DNA from: Tabrizicola aquatica
GTDB lineage: Bacteria > Pseudomonadota > Alphaproteobacteria > Rhodobacterales > Rhodobacteraceae
Assembly: GCF_002900975.1 (NCBI RefSeq)
Contig: NZ_PJON01000001.1
Coordinates: 1,240,001-1,304,000, forward strand
Length of the DNA stretch: 64,000 nt
Reading direction: 5' to 3'
The notes beneath the pieces were generated by a model. That model was not told where the DNA came from and made no database searches. It saw only the letters and a program-made list of their open reading frames with translations. Of the stretch, positions 39,045 to 47,958 are shown one piece after another. The position numbers and the translations under genes are program-made. Positions within the stretch are counted from its first letter, which is position 1, and every line of letters starts with the position of its first letter.

Positions 39045-40207
39045 CAGTCCTGGTCGATCCCGTGGAGCGTGAGCAGCACCTTCATTCGCGCTTCTGCCAG
39101 ATCGGGCCGCGAAAGCAAGCCTGCGGCGTCGGCAAGGCGAAACACCTGGGCGTAATGGGTGATGTCGCGGCTGGACTGGAACCCTGCGGGCATGATGAAG
39201 TGCCTCTGGTGGCCGTTCAGCCAGCTTAGGAAGGCGATGCCTGCCTTGTAAAAGCGGGTGGGGGCGCGAAAGATTTCACGGGAAAGGGGGACGGTCGGGG
39301 CCAGGAGGCGGTGGTAGGTGGCGTGGTCGCCTTGCGCCAGCGCCTCAAGCGCCTGTGCCGCGGCGGGCGCGATTGCGGCGAAGATGCCCAAGAGCGCGTG
39401 GGAGTGGTGGGCGCCGTCGCCTTCGATCAGCGGGGCATAGTTGAAGTCGTCGCCGGTATAGAGGCGGACGCCGGCGGGAAGGCGGGCGCGGAAGGCTTCT
39501 TCGTGGGCCTGGTCGAGGAGAGAGATCTTGATGCCGTCCACCTTGGCGGGGTTTTCCCGGATCAGGTTCAGGACGAAGTCCGAGGCCTTGGCAATATCCG
39601 TCGTGCCCCAATAGCCTGCAAGCGCGGGGTCGAACATGTCGCCCAGCCAGTGCAGGATGACCGGGTCTTTCGCGCCATCGATCAGGTGGCGGTAGACATG
39701 GTGGTAGGTGTCCTGGGGCGCCCTGATCGCGGTAAATGCGCGGGAGGCCATGAGGATGAGTTGCCCGCCAGCGGCCTCGATCGCCTCGGCCTGGTCGGTG
39801 TAGGCGGCGCGGATGGCGTCGGGGGTGGCAAGGTCTTGCGCGTGGTCGGTCCCTGCCCCACAGGCGACGCGGGGGCGCATCGGGTGCGCCTTGGCGGCGC
39901 GCATGGTGCGCTGGATCAGTTGAAGCGCCGTCGGCCAGTCGACGCCCATGCCGCGTTGGGCGGTGTCCATCGCTTCGGCGAGGTGGAGGCCCTGGTCCCA
40001 GAGTTGGCTGCGAAAGGCCAGGGTCGCCTCCCAGTCGACGGCGGGCCTGGTGTCCCAGGGGGAACGTTCGCGCAGGGGATCGCTGATGACATGGGCCGCG
40101 GCAAAGGCGGTACGGGTAAGCGGTGTGCGGGGTGCACGCGGCGTAAGGGGGCTGCCGGCGAGGCAGTAGGGGTCCAGGCGGGCGTCGGCGGTGGGCAGGG
40201 TCAGCAT
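39044..40207 (-). CDS. DUF993 (dihydrodipicolinate-synthase-like) protein
   Basis: A 387-residue protein of the DUF993 family, related by name to the DapA-type aldolase barrels. A TIM-barrel pattern is suggested by strands such as GGQLILMASRAF, PVILHWLGDMF and VDGIKISLLD. The lysine in IKISLLD is a candidate Schiff-base residue, by analogy only. Family members occur in sugar gene clusters with Gfo/Idh oxidoreductases. The ATG at 40207 is used; the frame upstream runs into repeat B. An aldolase or isomerase role on a keto-sugar is possible but unproven. Confidence 0.78.
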   Translation of the reverse strand: MLTLPTADARLDPYCLAGSPLTPRAPRTPLTRTAFAAAHVISDPLRERSPWDTRPAVDWEATLAFRSQLWDQGLHLAEAMDTAQRGMGVDWPTALQLIQRTMRAAKAHPMRPRVACGAGTDHAQDLATPDAIRAAYTDQAEAIEAAGGQLILMASRAFTAIRAPQDTYHHVYRHLIDGAKDPVILHWLGDMFDPALAGYWGTTDIAKASDFVLNLIRENPAKVDGIKISLLDQAHEEAFRARLPAGVRLYTGDDFNYAPLIEGDGAHHSHALLGIFAAIAPAAAQALEALAQGDHATYHRLLAPTVPLSREIFRAPTRFYKAGIAFLSWLNGHQRHFIMPAGFQSSRDITHYAQVFRLADAAGLLSRPDLAEARMKVLLTLHGIDQD

Positions 40208-40236
40208 GAGGTTGCCTCTCGGGCGGGTTTGACATT

Positions 40237-40340
40237 GAGCGCTGGCGCGCACGGCTTTTGTCTCGCCTTTTGCGCGTGAAGAACGCGCAACGGCTCGGAC
40301 GTTGGGGGCGCTTCGCCCCCCAAACCCCCAGAGGATATTT
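40237..40340. repeat. Interspersed repeat, copy B
   Basis: The second copy of the repeat seen at 30137-30241. The first hairpin here is TTGCGCGT/ACGCGCAA with loop GAAGA (40270-40290). The second (TTGGGGGCG...CGCCCCCCAA) and the CCAGAGGATATTT end match copy A. It lies between DUF993 and Dabb, inside the operon, so it would be transcribed. Confidence 0.8.
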
Positions 40341-40355
40341 GGGGACAGAAAATGG

Positions 40356-40661
40356 TCATGGGATCGGAAGGTCGAACACGAGGAGGCCGTCGATGCCACC
40401 CTGGGCAGCGGCGACGAGGGCGGCGCCGACGCGCTTGTGGTCGGGGTGGGCCTGGTAGGCGGCCAGCGCGTCCCAACCGGCGAAGTCGACGGTGAAGCCA
40501 TGGAGGTAGCCGCGTTCGATCTTCTCGGGGCTTTCGGAGCGGCCGGAGTGGATGGCGAGGATGCCGGGGAGGCTCAGGGCGTGGAGGTCGGCGAAGATGC
40601 CTGCGATCAGGGCGTCGGTGACTTCGGGGCGGGCTTTGAGAAGGACGATGTGACGGATCAT
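40356..40661 (-). CDS. Dabb-family (stress-responsive A/B barrel) protein
   Basis: A 101-residue protein with a Dabb domain, a small dimeric ferredoxin-like fold. MIRHIVLLKARPEVTD and the HPDHKRVGAAL motif are typical. Such proteins often occur in sugar catabolic operons and may act as small lyases or isomerases, but a reaction cannot be assigned here. Its start overlaps the preceding GMC gene stop by four bases. Confidence 0.87.
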   Translation of the reverse strand: MIRHIVLLKARPEVTDALIAGIFADLHALSLPGILAIHSGRSESPEKIERGYLHGFTVDFAGWDALAAYQAHPDHKRVGAALVAAAQGGIDGLLVFDLPIP

Positions 40662-42232
40662 TTGCGGGCTTCCTTTATGAGGTCGGCGGCTTTCTCGGCG
40701 ATCATGATCGTGGCGGCGTTGGTGTTCGACGAGACGACAGTGGGCATGACCGAAGCGTCGACGACGCGGAGGTTTTCGATGCCATTGAAGCGGAGATGCG
40801 GGTCGACGACGGCCTCCATATCCGCGCCCATGCGGCAGGTGCCGGCGGGGTGGTGGTCGGTCTTGGCGTTCTTCACGGCGTAGTCGAAGTAGTCCTCGTC
40901 GGTTTTGACTTCGGGACCGGGGAGGCGTTCGGCCAGGACGAAGGGTTTCAGGGCGGGTTGGCGCATGATCTCTTGCGCGAGTTTGAGGCCCTTGATCGAC
41001 ATCTCGCGGTCGTAGGGGTCTTCCCAGTAGTTCGGGTCGATCAGGGGGGCGGCGTTCGGGTCATTGGACGCGAGCCTGACAGTTCCGCGCGAGCGGGGTC
41101 TAAGGAAGGCGGAGTTCAGGGTGACGCCGCCCTGGGGCATGGCGGCGACGCCGGCCTCGATCCCCGAGCCGAGGCCGAGGTGGAACTGGATGTCGGGGCT
41201 GCGGGCGGAGGGGTCGGCGTACCAGAAACCTCCCGTCTCGAAGAGGGAGGAGGCGACCGGGCCTTTGCGCGTCAGCAGGTACTGCAGGCCTGCGAGGGCG
41301 GACCAGTGCGGTTTGGCGTAGCGGTCGTAGGTGTGCGGGCCGGTGCATTCGGCGATCACGAAGAGGTCGAGGTGGTCCTGCAGGTTCGCGCCGACCTGCG
41401 GGCGGTCGAGGACCACGGGGATGCCGAGGCGGGTGAGGTCGTCGGCGGGGCCGATGCCCGAGAGTTGCAGGAGGCGGGGGGAGCCGATGGCGCCGGAGGA
41501 GAGGATGACTTCGGTGCTGGCGCGACGGGTGCCTTCCGTGGTTTCGACGCCGACTGCCCTGCCCTTTTCGGTGACGATGCGCAGGACCTGCTGGCCGGTT
41601 TTCACGGTCAGGTTCGGGCGACCCAGGGCGGGTTTCAGGAAGGCGGTCGAGGTCGAGGAGCGGCGATACCAGCGTTGGGTCAGCTGGTAGTAGCCGAGGC
41701 CGTCTTGCGTCTCACCGGTGAAATCGTGGTTGCGGGGGATGCCAAGCTCGGCCCCGGCGGCGAAGAAGGCCTCGCAGATCGGCAGGGGCGCGCGGGGTTG
41801 GCTGACGCCGAGCGGGCCGTCGGTGCCGTGAAAGCGGTTGTCATGGGTGTCGTTGTGTTCCGACTTGCGGAAATAGGGCAGCACGTCCTCATACCCCCAG
41901 CCGGGGCAGCCCATCTGCCGCCAGTCGTCATAGTCCTGCGCGTTGCCGCGGGTGTAGAGCTGGGCATTGATCGAGGAGCCGCCGCCGATCACCTTGGCCT
42001 GCGTGTAGCGGATCTGCATGCCCTTCATGTGCCGCTGCGGGACGGTCTGCCAGCCCCAGCTTCCGATGCCCTTGGTCATTTTCGCGAAGCCTGCGGGCAG
42101 GTGGTAGAACGGGTGGCGATCACGGCCCCCGGCTTCAAGGAGGAGGACCTTGGCGGTGGGGTTCTCAGACAGGCGGGCAGCGAGGACGCAGCCTGCGCTG
42201 CCGCCGCCGATGATGATGTAGTCGTAGGTCAT
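40658..42232 (-). CDS. GMC oxidoreductase, choline-dehydrogenase-like
   Basis: A 524-residue flavoprotein of the glucose-methanol-choline family. The FAD-binding start is YDYIIIGGGSAGCVLAARL. The second GMC signature is SGAIGSPRLLQLSGIGP. The active-site region near the C-terminus is HHPAGTCRMG, followed by VVDPHLRFNGIENLRVVDAS. It resembles BetA/alkanol dehydrogenase-type members. In this operon it probably oxidises a sugar or alcohol. It is coupled to Dabb by a four-base overlap, and double-palindrome copy 4 lies 26 bases upstream of its start. Confidence 0.9.
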   Translation of the reverse strand: MTYDYIIIGGGSAGCVLAARLSENPTAKVLLLEAGGRDRHPFYHLPAGFAKMTKGIGSWGWQTVPQRHMKGMQIRYTQAKVIGGGSSINAQLYTRGNAQDYDDWRQMGCPGWGYEDVLPYFRKSEHNDTHDNRFHGTDGPLGVSQPRAPLPICEAFFAAGAELGIPRNHDFTGETQDGLGYYQLTQRWYRRSSTSTAFLKPALGRPNLTVKTGQQVLRIVTEKGRAVGVETTEGTRRASTEVILSSGAIGSPRLLQLSGIGPADDLTRLGIPVVLDRPQVGANLQDHLDLFVIAECTGPHTYDRYAKPHWSALAGLQYLLTRKGPVASSLFETGGFWYADPSARSPDIQFHLGLGSGIEAGVAAMPQGGVTLNSAFLRPRSRGTVRLASNDPNAAPLIDPNYWEDPYDREMSIKGLKLAQEIMRQPALKPFVLAERLPGPEVKTDEDYFDYAVKNAKTDHHPAGTCRMGADMEAVVDPHLRFNGIENLRVVDASVMPTVVSSNTNAATIMIAEKAADLIKEARK

Positions 42233-42258
42233 TGGGGCGCCTTGGTGCGGCCGGGAAG

Positions 42259-42304
42259 CCGGAATTTTCGAAAATTCCGGGCAAAATTCTTCGAAGAATT
42301 TTGC
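42259..42304. repeat. Double-palindrome element, copy 4
   Basis: Two adjoining perfect palindromes: arm CCGGAATTTT with centre CG (42259-42280), then arm GCAAAATTCTTC (42281-42304). It lies between the SDR stop and the next gene's start on the same strand, so it is transcribed inside the operon and could slow degradation of the upstream message or reduce read-through. Confidence 0.85.
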
Positions 42305-42329
42305 GGTGCGCGGGGTGGAGAGGTCATTG

Positions 42330-43085
42330 CTACAGTCTTTCGATGGAGAGGCCGCCGTCGACCGGGATCACCGCCCCGGTGGCGAAGGCAAACTGTCCGG
42401 TGACAAGGGGGAGGACGGCCTGGCCGATGTCCGATGGCTGCCCCCAGCGGCCAGCGGGGACGAGGCCTTGCGCGATGCGGGTGTCGTATTTGTCCTTCAC
42501 GCCTGCGGTCATGCCGGTTTCGATGATGCCGGGGCGCAGTTCGAAGACGCCGATGTTGTGGGGGGCGAGCCTTAGCGCCAGCGTCTGCGCGGCCATCGCG
42601 GCGGCGGCCTTGGAGATGCAATAATCGGCACGCTCGGGGCTGGCCATCTGGGCCGAGACGGAGGTCACGAAGGTGATGGAGCGGTAGTGCCCGGCTGGGG
42701 TGGCGAGCATGCGTTTGGCGACCTGTTGGGCGAGGAAGAAGGCTCCGGTCAGGTTGATGTTCAGGATCCAGTCGAAGTTTTCAGGCGTGAGGTCGAGCAT
42801 GTCGCCCCGGACCTTGGCGGCCACTCCGGCGTTCTGGATCAGGGCGTCGAGGGGGCCTTGCTGGGCTTCGATCAGGTCCAGAAGCGCCGGGATGGCAGCG
42901 ACGTTCGAGAGGTCGTGCTGGTAGTAGCGGGCGTCCGGCAGGGATTGCAGGGCTTGTTGGACGGTCGCGTCCTCGGGGGCCGAGCGGGAGGCGATGGCGA
43001 GGCGGAAGCCTTGGGTGGCAAGGGCCTGGGCGATGCCGAGGCCGATGCCTTGCTGGCCTCCGGTAATCAGGGCGAGGGGTTTCAT
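42330..43085 (-). CDS. Short-chain dehydrogenase/reductase
   Basis: A 251-residue classical SDR. The cofactor-binding motif is TGGQQGIGLGIA (about 8-19), NAGVAAK lies near 86, and the catalytic Tyr and Lys are in YCISKAA. Preference for NAD or NADP cannot be read with certainty. It overlaps the upstream GMC gene by four bases and is likely to act on the same substrate series, for example reducing or oxidising a keto-sugar made by the GMC enzyme. Confidence 0.9.
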   Translation of the reverse strand: MKPLALITGGQQGIGLGIAQALATQGFRLAIASRSAPEDATVQQALQSLPDARYYQHDLSNVAAIPALLDLIEAQQGPLDALIQNAGVAAKVRGDMLDLTPENFDWILNINLTGAFFLAQQVAKRMLATPAGHYRSITFVTSVSAQMASPERADYCISKAAAAMAAQTLALRLAPHNIGVFELRPGIIETGMTAGVKDKYDTRIAQGLVPAGRWGQPSDIGQAVLPLVTGQFAFATGAVIPVDGGLSIERL

Positions 43086-44569
43086 GTGTGGGCTTTCGCG
43101 ATGTGGTCACCCGCGCGGAGGGCGAGGGCTGCGATGGTGAGCGAGGGGTTCACGGCTGCCGACGTCGGCAGGACCGAGGCGTCGACGATGTAGAGGTTGT
43201 CCAGGTCGTGGGCCTTGAGGTTGGGGTCAACGACGGAGGTCTGCGGGTCCGCGCCCATGCGGTTGGTGCCGCATTGGTGGGAGGGTTTGGATTTGGGGAA
43301 GCCCCGGGCCAAGGTGATGGGCCAGCCTGCCTTCTTCATCGCCTGTTTCAGGCGCTGGACGAGGAGGTCGTGGGCCTTGGTGTTGGTCTTTTTCCAGTCG
43401 AGGACGACTTCGTTGTTCCGCCACAGGACGCGAGAGTTCGGGTCGGGCAGGTCCTCGGACATGGCCATGATGTGGATCGAGTGGTCGGCGATGTGGTGGG
43501 CGAGCCAGAGGGGAAGGCCCGCCTCGCCCGCAAGGATCGGGCCAGTGATGCGGCCGAGCATCTGAATGTTGCCGAGGGGTTCGTTATTGGGACCGCCGGT
43601 CAGGTAGAGGTCGTTGATCTGGATGGTTTTCTCATAGGTCGTGCGGTTGCGGCGGAAGGGGTTGTAGGCGACCATGCCGGTCAGGTTGTGGTTCATGAAG
43701 TTGCGCCCGACCTGGTCGGAGCGGTTGGCAAGGCCGGTGGGGTAGTGGTCGTTGGCACTGGCGAGGAGGAGGGCGGAGGAGAGGATGGCTCCGGCAGACA
43801 GGACCACGAGGGGGGCGGTGAGCGTCTCGCGGGTGCCTTGGCGGTCCACCTCGATGCCGGTTATGCGGCGGGCGTCGGAGAGAAGGCGGGTGACTTTGGT
43901 GTTCGTTTGCAGCGTGACGTTGGGGTGCGTCAGCGCCTCGGCCAGCGCGCAGGATTCGGCGTCGGATTTCGCTCCGGTCGTGCAGGGGAAGGCGTCCCAG
44001 CCGGTCTTTGCGCGTTTCAGCCAGGCGTCGATGTCCACGCCCAGCGGGAGGGCGGAGACGTGGAGGCCTTGGGCTTGGAATGCGGCGCGGAGGCGTTGGA
44101 TATCGGGCTCATCCGGGACGGGGGGGAAGGGATAGGGGGCGGAGTGCGGTGGTTCGGAGGGGTCGTTCGCAACGTCGCCCCGGACGCGGTAGAGGGTTTC
44201 GGCCTGGGAATACCAGGGTTCAAGGTCGGCGTAGGCGATGGGCCAGCCGGGGGTGGTGCCTTCGAGGTGGCGGAGGGGGGCGAAATCCTCGGCCCGGTAG
44301 CGCAGGAGGACCGCGCCGTAGAATTTGGTGTTGCCGCCGACATAGGCGTAGTTGCCGGGCTGCAGGGGCTCGCCCGAGATGTCGCGCCAGGTCTCGTTCG
44401 GCTTGAAATGGCCGCGCTGGAAGATGGCGGCGGGGTCGCGGGCTTCGGGCGAGTCCTTCAAGTAATCGCCGCGTTCCAGGATCAGGATGCGGCGGCCGGT
44501 GGGGGCGAGTGCGGCGGCGAGGGTCGCGCCGCCCATGCCGGAGCCGATGATGATGATGTCGGGTTGCAT
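43082..44569 (-). CDS. GMC-family oxidoreductase, second paralogue
   Basis: A 495-residue GMC flavoprotein different from the first. The FAD motif is PDIIIIGSGMGGATLAAAL. The active-site region is SHQCGTNRMGADPQTSVVD, and the C-terminal segment is NLYIVDASVLPTS. This version resembles sugar-oxidising GMC dehydrogenases more than choline-type ones. No cytochrome or small subunit is adjacent, so the electron acceptor is unknown. It directly follows the ATPase gene (stop and start are adjacent). Confidence 0.88.
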   Translation of the reverse strand: MQPDIIIIGSGMGGATLAAALAPTGRRILILERGDYLKDSPEARDPAAIFQRGHFKPNETWRDISGEPLQPGNYAYVGGNTKFYGAVLLRYRAEDFAPLRHLEGTTPGWPIAYADLEPWYSQAETLYRVRGDVANDPSEPPHSAPYPFPPVPDEPDIQRLRAAFQAQGLHVSALPLGVDIDAWLKRAKTGWDAFPCTTGAKSDAESCALAEALTHPNVTLQTNTKVTRLLSDARRITGIEVDRQGTRETLTAPLVVLSAGAILSSALLLASANDHYPTGLANRSDQVGRNFMNHNLTGMVAYNPFRRNRTTYEKTIQINDLYLTGGPNNEPLGNIQMLGRITGPILAGEAGLPLWLAHHIADHSIHIMAMSEDLPDPNSRVLWRNNEVVLDWKKTNTKAHDLLVQRLKQAMKKAGWPITLARGFPKSKPSHQCGTNRMGADPQTSVVDPNLKAHDLDNLYIVDASVLPTSAAVNPSLTIAALALRAGDHIAKAHT

Positions 44570-45682
44570 TCAGGTGGTGATCCGTTCCTCGGTTGTCGGA
44601 TCGAAGGCTACCGCCTTTTCCATGTTCACCGCGAACTCGAATGTCTGTCCGGGGGCGACGGAAGCGTCGGCGCGCATCCTTGCGATGGCGTCGCGGCCAG
44701 AGACGGCCATCGTCGCGAAGGTGTCTGCCCCGGCAGGTTCGATCACGGCGACGCGGTTGGTCAGGGGCTGGATGTTACCGGACTTGCGGTCCGCGCCTTC
44801 GGGATCGGTGATCGCCTCGGGGCGGATGCCGAGGAGGATGGGCTTGCCCTGCCACTGTGCCAGGTTGGGTTGGGAGAAGCGCAAGGTGCGGGGGGTGCCG
44901 TCGGCGTCGGTGATGGCGGCGTGGGGGTGGCCGTTTTCCATGACCACCGTGGCGGGGACGATGTTCATCGCGGGGCTGCCCATGAAGGTGGCGACGAACA
45001 GGTTCGCCGGCGTGTCGTAGATTTCCTTCGGAGTGCCCAGTTGCTGGACATGGCCCTTGTTCATCACCGCGATGCGGGTGGAGAGGGTCAGCGCCTCGAT
45101 CTGGTCGTGGGTGACGTAGACGATGGTGGTGCGCAGCTTCTGGTGGAGCTTCTTGATCTCGGTCCGCATGTCGACGCGGAGCTTGGCGTCGAGGTTGGAA
45201 AGCGGCTCGTCGAAGAGGAATACGTCAGGGTTCCGCACGAGTGCGCGGCCCATCGCGACGCGCTGGCGCTGGCCGCCGGAAAGCTGGCCGGGCTTGCGGT
45301 CGAGGAGGGTCTCGATTTGCAGGAGCTTGGCGACATCGGCCAGCGCGCGGTCACGCTCGGGCTTGGGGACACCGTGCATCTCCAGCCCGAAGGTCATGTT
45401 CTGGCCGACGGTCATGTTGGGGTAAAGCGCGTAAGACTGGAACACCATCGCGATGTTGCGCTTGGACGGATGCACCCCGTTGACCACGCGGCCCTTGATG
45501 GCGATCTCGCCGCCCGTGATCCCTTCCAGCCCCGCGATCATGTTCAGAAGCGTGGACTTCCCGCAGCCGGAAGGGCCGACGAGGACGAGAAACTCGCCTT
45601 CTTCAACCGCGATGTCGATGCGGTGCAGGACCTGGACCGGCCCGTAGGATTTGGTAACGTTGCGGATGTCGAGAAAGCCCAT
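44570..45682 (-). CDS. Sugar ABC transporter ATPase, UgpC/MalK-type
   Basis: A 370-residue ATP-binding subunit of the CUT1 sugar transporter. Walker A is GPSGCGKST (about 37-45), the signature is LSGGQRQRVAMGRAL, Walker B is VFLFDEPLSNLDAKLR, and the C-terminal regulatory OB domain (about 235-370) is present. The start is the ATG at 45682, with GAGG seven bases upstream; the longer frame is rejected. It energises uptake through the two permeases encoded upstream. Confidence 0.93.
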   Translation of the reverse strand: MGFLDIRNVTKSYGPVQVLHRIDIAVEEGEFLVLVGPSGCGKSTLLNMIAGLEGITGGEIAIKGRVVNGVHPSKRNIAMVFQSYALYPNMTVGQNMTFGLEMHGVPKPERDRALADVAKLLQIETLLDRKPGQLSGGQRQRVAMGRALVRNPDVFLFDEPLSNLDAKLRVDMRTEIKKLHQKLRTTIVYVTHDQIEALTLSTRIAVMNKGHVQQLGTPKEIYDTPANLFVATFMGSPAMNIVPATVVMENGHPHAAITDADGTPRTLRFSQPNLAQWQGKPILLGIRPEAITDPEGADRKSGNIQPLTNRVAVIEPAGADTFATMAVSGRDAIARMRADASVAPGQTFEFAVNMEKAVAFDPTTEERITT

Positions 45683-45743
45683 GTTCGTCCTCATGTCGTT
45701 GGGTGGCCCCATCCCACGGGAGGGAGGGATGGGGCCGGTTGCC

Positions 45744-46982
45744 TTACCGGGCCGCCGCGATGGCGTCGGCAAGGGCGGTTGCGGCCTCTTCGGGGGTCTG
45801 GTCAGAGTTGAAGAAGGCGGTGATGGCGTCGGTGGCGGCGCCCACGACGGCGGCGTTGGCGGCGTGGGTGCCGGCGAAGGTCGGGAGAGCGGTTCCGCCC
45901 GCGTCATTGGCGGCAAGGGCCGTGCTCGTCGCTTGGGCGCAGACGTCCATCGCCGAAAGGTCGATGTCAGTGCGGGCCGGGATCGCGCCCTTGGCCTGGT
46001 TGAAGGCGATCTGGACGGACGCGTCCATGATGGCCGAGGCAAGCACTTCCTGGCCCTTGATCAGGTCGGGGTCGGTTTGCGTGAACAGGGACAGCGAGTT
46101 CACCAGGTAGACGAAGGCATCGCCTTTGGCCTTGGGGACCGGGATGCAGGCGTAGTCGTCGCCGGGCTTTTTGCCGGCATTGGTGAATTCGCCCTTGGCC
46201 CAGTCGCCCATGATCTGCATCGCGGCCTCGCCGTTGATGACCATCGAGGAGGCAAGGTTCCAGTCGCGGCCGGGGAAGTTCGGGTCGACCATGCCGCGCA
46301 ATTCGGCCATCTGGGCAAGGACCGCGATCATCTCGGGGCCGCGCAGGGTGGAGTCGTCGAGGTCGATGAGGGCTTTGCGGTAGAACTCCGCGCCCCCGAC
46401 CCCGGCGGCGACGGCTTCGAACATGTAGGCTTCCTGCCAGGCCTGCCCACCGTGGGCCAAGGGGATGATCCCGGCCTCCACGAACTTTGGCGCGAGGGCG
46501 TTCAGCTCTTCCCAGGTGGTGGGATAGGCCGCGCCGATCTTGTCGAAGGCGGCTTTGGAGGCCCAGATCATGTCAGTGCGGTGGACGTTGGTGGGGACAG
46601 AAACATAGTGGCCGTCGATCTTGGTCCAGTCCTTGACAGCCTGCGGCAGGGCGGCGTCCCAGCCTTGCGCCGAAGCCAGGGCGTCGACGTTGCCCAGCAT
46701 CCCCTCAGCCGCCCAGTCGGTGATCGTCTGGCCCAGCATCAGCATCGCCGCGGGCGGGTTGCCGGAGGCGATGCGGGCCTGCAGCGCGGTCTTGGCCTGG
46801 TCGCCCCCACCCCCGGCGACGGGCGCGTCGGTCCAGGCGACGCCCTCGGCCACCACCTTGTCGCGGACGGCGCCCAGAGCGGCGGCCTCTCCGCCAGAGG
46901 TCCAGAAGTGCATCACCTCGACCGACGGCTCGGCGAAGGCGGGGGTCGCGAGGAGGAGGGCAGTTATGGACAAGGCTCTCAT
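45744..46982 (-). CDS. Sugar ABC transporter substrate-binding protein 2
   Basis: A 412-residue periplasmic binding protein of the CUT1 type, with a signal peptide (MRALSITALLLATPAFA). It opens with [16 protein letters not shown] and contains APVAGGGGDQAKTALQARI, as in GtsA-like glucose/mannose-type binding proteins. It is clearly paralogous to binding protein 1 (48954-50204): both share [30 protein letters not shown] and VINGEA. Having two binding proteins around one permease pair is unusual. The AAGGAA ribosome site fits the ATG at 46982. Confidence 0.9.
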   Translation of the reverse strand: MRALSITALLLATPAFAEPSVEVMHFWTSGGEAAALGAVRDKVVAEGVAWTDAPVAGGGGDQAKTALQARIASGNPPAAMLMLGQTITDWAAEGMLGNVDALASAQGWDAALPQAVKDWTKIDGHYVSVPTNVHRTDMIWASKAAFDKIGAAYPTTWEELNALAPKFVEAGIIPLAHGGQAWQEAYMFEAVAAGVGGAEFYRKALIDLDDSTLRGPEMIAVLAQMAELRGMVDPNFPGRDWNLASSMVINGEAAMQIMGDWAKGEFTNAGKKPGDDYACIPVPKAKGDAFVYLVNSLSLFTQTDPDLIKGQEVLASAIMDASVQIAFNQAKGAIPARTDIDLSAMDVCAQATSTALAANDAGGTALPTFAGTHAANAAVVGAATDAITAFFNSDQTPEEAATALADAIAAAR

Positions 46983-47079
46983 ATGCGGTATTCCTTCCGG
47001 TGTTCGCCCTTGTTGGTGTGAAAGCGGGCTTGGGTTGAACAAAGACCGTCGGGCGGTTGCCGCCGCCCGGCGGTCGGCC

Positions 47080-47958
47080 TTACCCCTTGACCGACCCCGC
47101 CATCAGCCCGCGCACGAAGTAGCGGCCTGCGACGATGTAGACGAAGAGGGTGGGAAGGGCGGCAAGGATCGCGCCCGCGAAGTGGACGTTGTATTCCTTC
47201 ACGCCGGTCGAGGATTGGACGAGGTTGTTGAGGGCGACGGTCATCGGCTGGCTGGTGCCTCCGAACGAGACACCGAAGAGGAAGTCGTTCCAGATGTTGG
47301 TGAATTGCCAGATGACCGAGACGACGGCGATGGGGCCGCTGACCGGCAACAGGATGCGCCAGAAGATGCGGAAGAACCCTGCCCCGTCGATCATCGCGGC
47401 GCGGACGAGTTCGGTGGGGAAGCTGGCGTAGTAGTTGCGGAAATACAGGGTCGTGAAGCCGATCCCGTAGACCACATGCACCAGGATCAGGCCGGGTACG
47501 GTTCCGGCGAGGCCAAGCTTGCCCAGGACCACGGCCATCGGGATCAGGACGATCTGGAACGGGATGAAGCAGGAGAAGAGCATCAGCCCGAAGACCCAGG
47601 TATCGCCCCGGAAGCGCCATTTGGTCAGGACGTAGCCGTTGAGGGCTCCGATGATGGTGGAGATGGCGACGGCGGGGACGACCATCAGGATGGAGTTGAT
47701 GAAATAGGGCTTCAGGCCCGTGGGTTCGACGCCGATCTGGGCGGTGGACCAGGCGCTGCGCCAGGGGTCCAGCGTCCATTCGGACGGCAGGGCCATCATG
47801 TTGCCGCCGGTGATCTCGGCCAGGGGTTTGAGGGAGTTCACGCCCATCACGTAAAGGGGGAGAAGGTAGAACACCGCGAAGAGGAGGAGGGTTAGGTAGA
47901 TCAGCGCTCGGGTGAAGCGGCCGGTGGAGACAGCGGTGTCTTGGGTCGCGACGCTCAT
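47080..47958 (-). CDS. Sugar ABC transporter permease 2 (MalG-type)
   Basis: A 292-residue inner-membrane permease with six predicted helices. The EAA loop reads ELVRAAMIDGAGFFRIFWRI, which contacts the ATPase. It starts at the ATG at 47958, which overlaps the first permease's stop by four bases; the longer frame upstream is read-through. It forms the channel with permease 1. Confidence 0.93.
   Translation of the reverse strand: MSVATQDTAVSTGRFTRALIYLTLLLFAVFYLLPLYVMGVNSLKPLAEITGGNMMALPSEWTLDPWRSAWSTAQIGVEPTGLKPYFINSILMVVPAVAISTIIGALNGYVLTKWRFRGDTWVFGLMLFSCFIPFQIVLIPMAVVLGKLGLAGTVPGLILVHVVYGIGFTTLYFRNYYASFPTELVRAAMIDGAGFFRIFWRILLPVSGPIAVVSVIWQFTNIWNDFLFGVSFGGTSQPMTVALNNLVQSSTGVKEYNVHFAGAILAALPTLFVYIVAGRYFVRGLMAGSVKG

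Noticed and set aside
43088-45811. 907-residue plus-strand open frame opposite the ATPase and GMC genes
   Set aside because: It is the antisense shadow of well-supported minus-strand genes in GC-rich DNA; composition is glycine, valine and aspartate-rich with no family signature.
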